The notes beneath the pieces were generated by a model. That model was not told the origin of the DNA and searched no databases. It worked only from the letters and a program-made list of their open reading frames with translations. Shown in pieces: positions 13,474 through 14,875 of a stretch of DNA of 14,875 bases. Both the position numbers and the translations under genes were made by a program. This stretch comes from Thermoplasmata archaeon. GTDB lineage: Archaea > Thermoplasmatota > Thermoplasmata > Lutacidiplasmatales > UBA184. The stretch covers positions 1 through 14,875 of the forward strand of contig JAKAPG010000019.1 in assembly GCA_021823085.1 (NCBI GenBank). Reading direction: 5' to 3'. How positions within the stretch are numbered: the stretch's first letter is position 1; each line of letters starts with the position of its first letter.

Positions 13474-13495
13474 TTCCGAAAATGGTTTATACCAC

Positions 13496-13786
13496 TTGTC
13501 GACAGCACGGGGCCGCGCGTCTGTCAACCGAGAGATCGGTGCGGTTCTTGCCATCACGCCCACGGGAGCCCTGACCGTTCGCGCTCCGGACGGATCGCTC
13601 ACTCCGGAAGGAACGCTCGTCTGCGATTCCCGGGGTCGATTCCGCGGTCGGGTCGTTCGCGTGTTCGGACCCGCCGAGCGACCGTACCTGACCGTGCGCC
13701 TTCGGCGCGCGATATCGCCCGAGGAGGCCCTCGGACTCTTGGGCCGCCCGATGCTCCGCGAGGGCACCGACCGGGAGGCGCAATGA
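13496..13786 (+). CDS. gar1: Gar1-like H/ACA ribonucleoprotein subunit
   Basis: From the TTG at 13496 the protein has 96 residues. The core REIGAVLAITPTGALTVRA (12-30), a short variable loop, and GRFRGRVVRVFGPAERPYLTVR (in part, 47-69) match archaeal Gar1, a small beta-barrel that binds Cbf5 in H/ACA RNPs guiding pseudouridine formation in rRNA. The RVVRVFGPxxRPYLTVR stretch is the most telling. The gene overlaps the tfb start by 4 bases (ATGA), and a gar1-tfb pair is a known arrangement in archaea, which supports the call. Start choice: the upstream frame is open to 13430, but the TATA box at 13464-13472 places the transcript start at about 13494, fitting the TTG; an ATG at 13482 is in another frame. 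The C-terminal ~25 residues (SPEEALGLLGRPML) are a family-variable tail. Confidence 0.88.
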   Translation: MSTARGRASVNREIGAVLAITPTGALTVRAPDGSLTPEGTLVCDSRGRFRGRVVRVFGPAERPYLTVRLRRAISPEEALGLLGRPMLREGTDREAQ

Positions 13787-14763
13787 GAGGGGTGGACACG
13801 CCCGAACCCCCCACTGCCCGCAAGGGGAAGCCCAACGGAAAACCGGAGGATCTCGTGAGCGCGACGCGCTGCACCAACTGCGGGTCGACCCACCTGACCA
13901 AGGACTACGAACGCGCCGAGGTCGTCTGCGACGAGTGCGGGCTCGTCCTCGAGGAGTCGATGATCGACCAGGGCCCGGAGTGGCGGTCGTTCGAAGGCGA
14001 GCAGGGCGAGAAGCGGGCGCGTACCGGCGCCCCTACCACTCTGACGATGCACGACAAGGGATTGACGACCGAGATCGGTTGGCGCAATCGCGATCCGTTC
14101 GGAAAGTCGATCCCGACGCGCAACCGCGCCCAGCTGTATCGCCTGCGAAAGTGGCAACGTCGGATCCGCGTGTCGAACGCGACCGAGCGCAACCTATCGT
14201 TCGCGCTCGCCGAGCTCGACCGGCTCGCGTCCAGCCTGGGACTCCCGCGCAACGTACGCGAGACGGCCGCTATAATCTATCGCAAGGCGGTCAATCGCAA
14301 CCTGATCCGGGGGCGATCGATCGAGGGGGTCGTCGCCGCTTCGCTCTACGGAAGCTGCCGCCAGTGCAACGTGCCGCGCACTCTGGACGAGATCGCATCG
14401 AAGTCGAGAATCGCGCGCAAGGAAATCGGTCGCACGTACCGGTTCATGACCCGCGAGCTCCAGCTCAAACTGCTCCCCACCAAGCCGCAGGATTACATCC
14501 AGCGGTTCTGCTCCGAGCTCAAGCTCAAGGGCGAGATCCAGACCCGCGCGAATGAGATCCTCAAGCTCGCTACCGAGCACGAGCTCACGAGCGGGCGGGG
14601 CCCCACGGGCGTGGCCGCCGCCGCGATCTATATCGCGAGCGTCCAAGCCGGCGAGCGGCGGACTCAACGCGACGTCGCCGAGGTGGCGGGCGTTACCGAA
14701 GTGACGATCCGCAACCGGTACAAGGAGCTCACCGACAAACTCCAGCTCCGAGTGATGCTCTAG
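13783..14763 (+). CDS. tfb: Transcription initiation factor IIB (TFB)
   Basis: The protein has 326 residues, typical for TFB. The N-terminal zinc ribbon uses Cys30, Cys33, Cys49 and Cys52. The B-reader/linker follows with DQGPEWRSFEGEQ (62-74) and TGAPTTLTMHDKGLTTEIG (in part, 81-98). Two cyclin-like repeats then run from about 127-205 and 220-305. The second contains the helix-turn-helix TQRDVAEVAGVTEVTIRNRY that contacts the BRE, and the chain ends LQLRVML. TFB binds the TBP-TATA complex and recruits RNA polymerase. The first ~25 residues before the ribbon are Pro/Lys-rich and longer than in many TFBs. The ATG at 13783 overlaps the gar1 stop, so both come from the strong promoter at 13456-13473. 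Nothing suggests it is broken. Confidence 0.97.
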   Translation: MRGVDTPEPPTARKGKPNGKPEDLVSATRCTNCGSTHLTKDYERAEVVCDECGLVLEESMIDQGPEWRSFEGEQGEKRARTGAPTTLTMHDKGLTTEIGWRNRDPFGKSIPTRNRAQLYRLRKWQRRIRVSNATERNLSFALAELDRLASSLGLPRNVRETAAIIYRKAVNRNLIRGRSIEGVVAASLYGSCRQCNVPRTLDEIASKSRIARKEIGRTYRFMTRELQLKLLPTKPQDYIQRFCSELKLKGEIQTRANEILKLATEHELTSGRGPTGVAAAAIYIASVQAGERRTQRDVAEVAGVTEVTIRNRYKELTDKLQLRVML

Positions 14764-14800
14764 CCGCCAGCCTCTTGCCCCGGCACGGCTCGGCACGACC

Positions 14801-14875
14801 GTGCCCGACCGGCTCCGAGTGGGATTCCTCGTGTCGGGGGAGGGCACCACGCTCGAGGGACTGGTCTCTCGAGAT
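14801..14875 (+). CDS. purN: Probable phosphoribosylglycinamide formyltransferase (PurN), N-terminal 25 codons only
   Basis: The GTG at 14801 opens a frame reading MPDRLRVGFLVSGEGTTLEGLVSRD up to the window edge. The pattern of a beta-strand, VSGxGTxL and a following helix matches the phosphate-binding start of PurN (LVSGRGTNLQAL-like), which transfers a formyl group to GAR in purine synthesis. The usual Ser/Thr-Asn after GEG is Thr-Thr here. No TATA box is seen 26 bases upstream, so it may be read through from tfb, 37 bases before. Only 25 residues are visible, so the call is provisional. Confidence 0.6.
   Translation, partial: MPDRLRVGFLVSGEGTTLEGLVSRD

Overview
The window looks like chromosomal DNA of a GC-rich archaeon, most likely a member of the Thermoplasmatota. 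Support comes from a TFB (TFIIB-like) gene coupled to gar1, a bifunctional phosphoglucose/phosphomannose isomerase, a small Gly-Gly-ending ubiquitin-like protein, an Hjc-like resolvase, and TATA boxes that sit about 25-30 bases before most start codons, the spacing expected of leaderless archaeal transcripts. The lineage call is inference from gene content, not a marker-gene placement. Genes are tightly packed, with no gene-free stretch above 300 bases and no sign of IS elements, CRISPR arrays or phage genes.

Layout. 1-1431 (minus): a thiolase-superfamily protein cut by the window edge, with Ser where the catalytic Cys should be, coupled by a 4-base overlap to an Hjc-like nuclease. 1485-2939 (plus): a winged-helix/AAA+ ATPase divergent from the nuclease and sharing one AT-rich promoter with it. 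2946-6381 (minus): a compact operon of a four-helix membrane protein, a zinc-ribbon helical protein, an SPFH protein with three C-terminal zinc ribbons (broken by a one-base frameshift near 4485), and a second zinc-ribbon protein with a glycine-zipper-like segment. 6462-9011 (minus): a large TPR protein with a RING-like zinc finger. 9115-10371 (plus): an HD-domain dNTPase-like phosphohydrolase, convergent with an EVE-domain protein (10368-10775, minus). 10855-11895 (plus): a family-4-like glycosyltransferase. 11952-12986 (plus): PGI/PMI. 13084-13202 (plus): tRNA-Ser(CGA) with a 32-base intron in its T-loop. 13227-13433: a SAMP/ThiS/MoaD-like protein. 13496-14763: gar1-tfb. 14801-14875: the first 25 codons of a probable purN.

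The most system-like part is the co-oriented block 2946-9011. Four of its five genes encode zinc fingers or ribbons, one encodes a small integral membrane protein, and one an SPFH scaffold. It resembles the SPFH/zinc-ribbon ('YdjI-like') loci of bacteria and suggests a membrane-associated protein assembly of unknown purpose. The other end of the window is an information-processing cluster (tRNA, Gar1, TFB) with a sulfur-carrier or modifier-like gene between the tRNA and gar1. All family assignments come from reading motifs by eye, and no database search was run.
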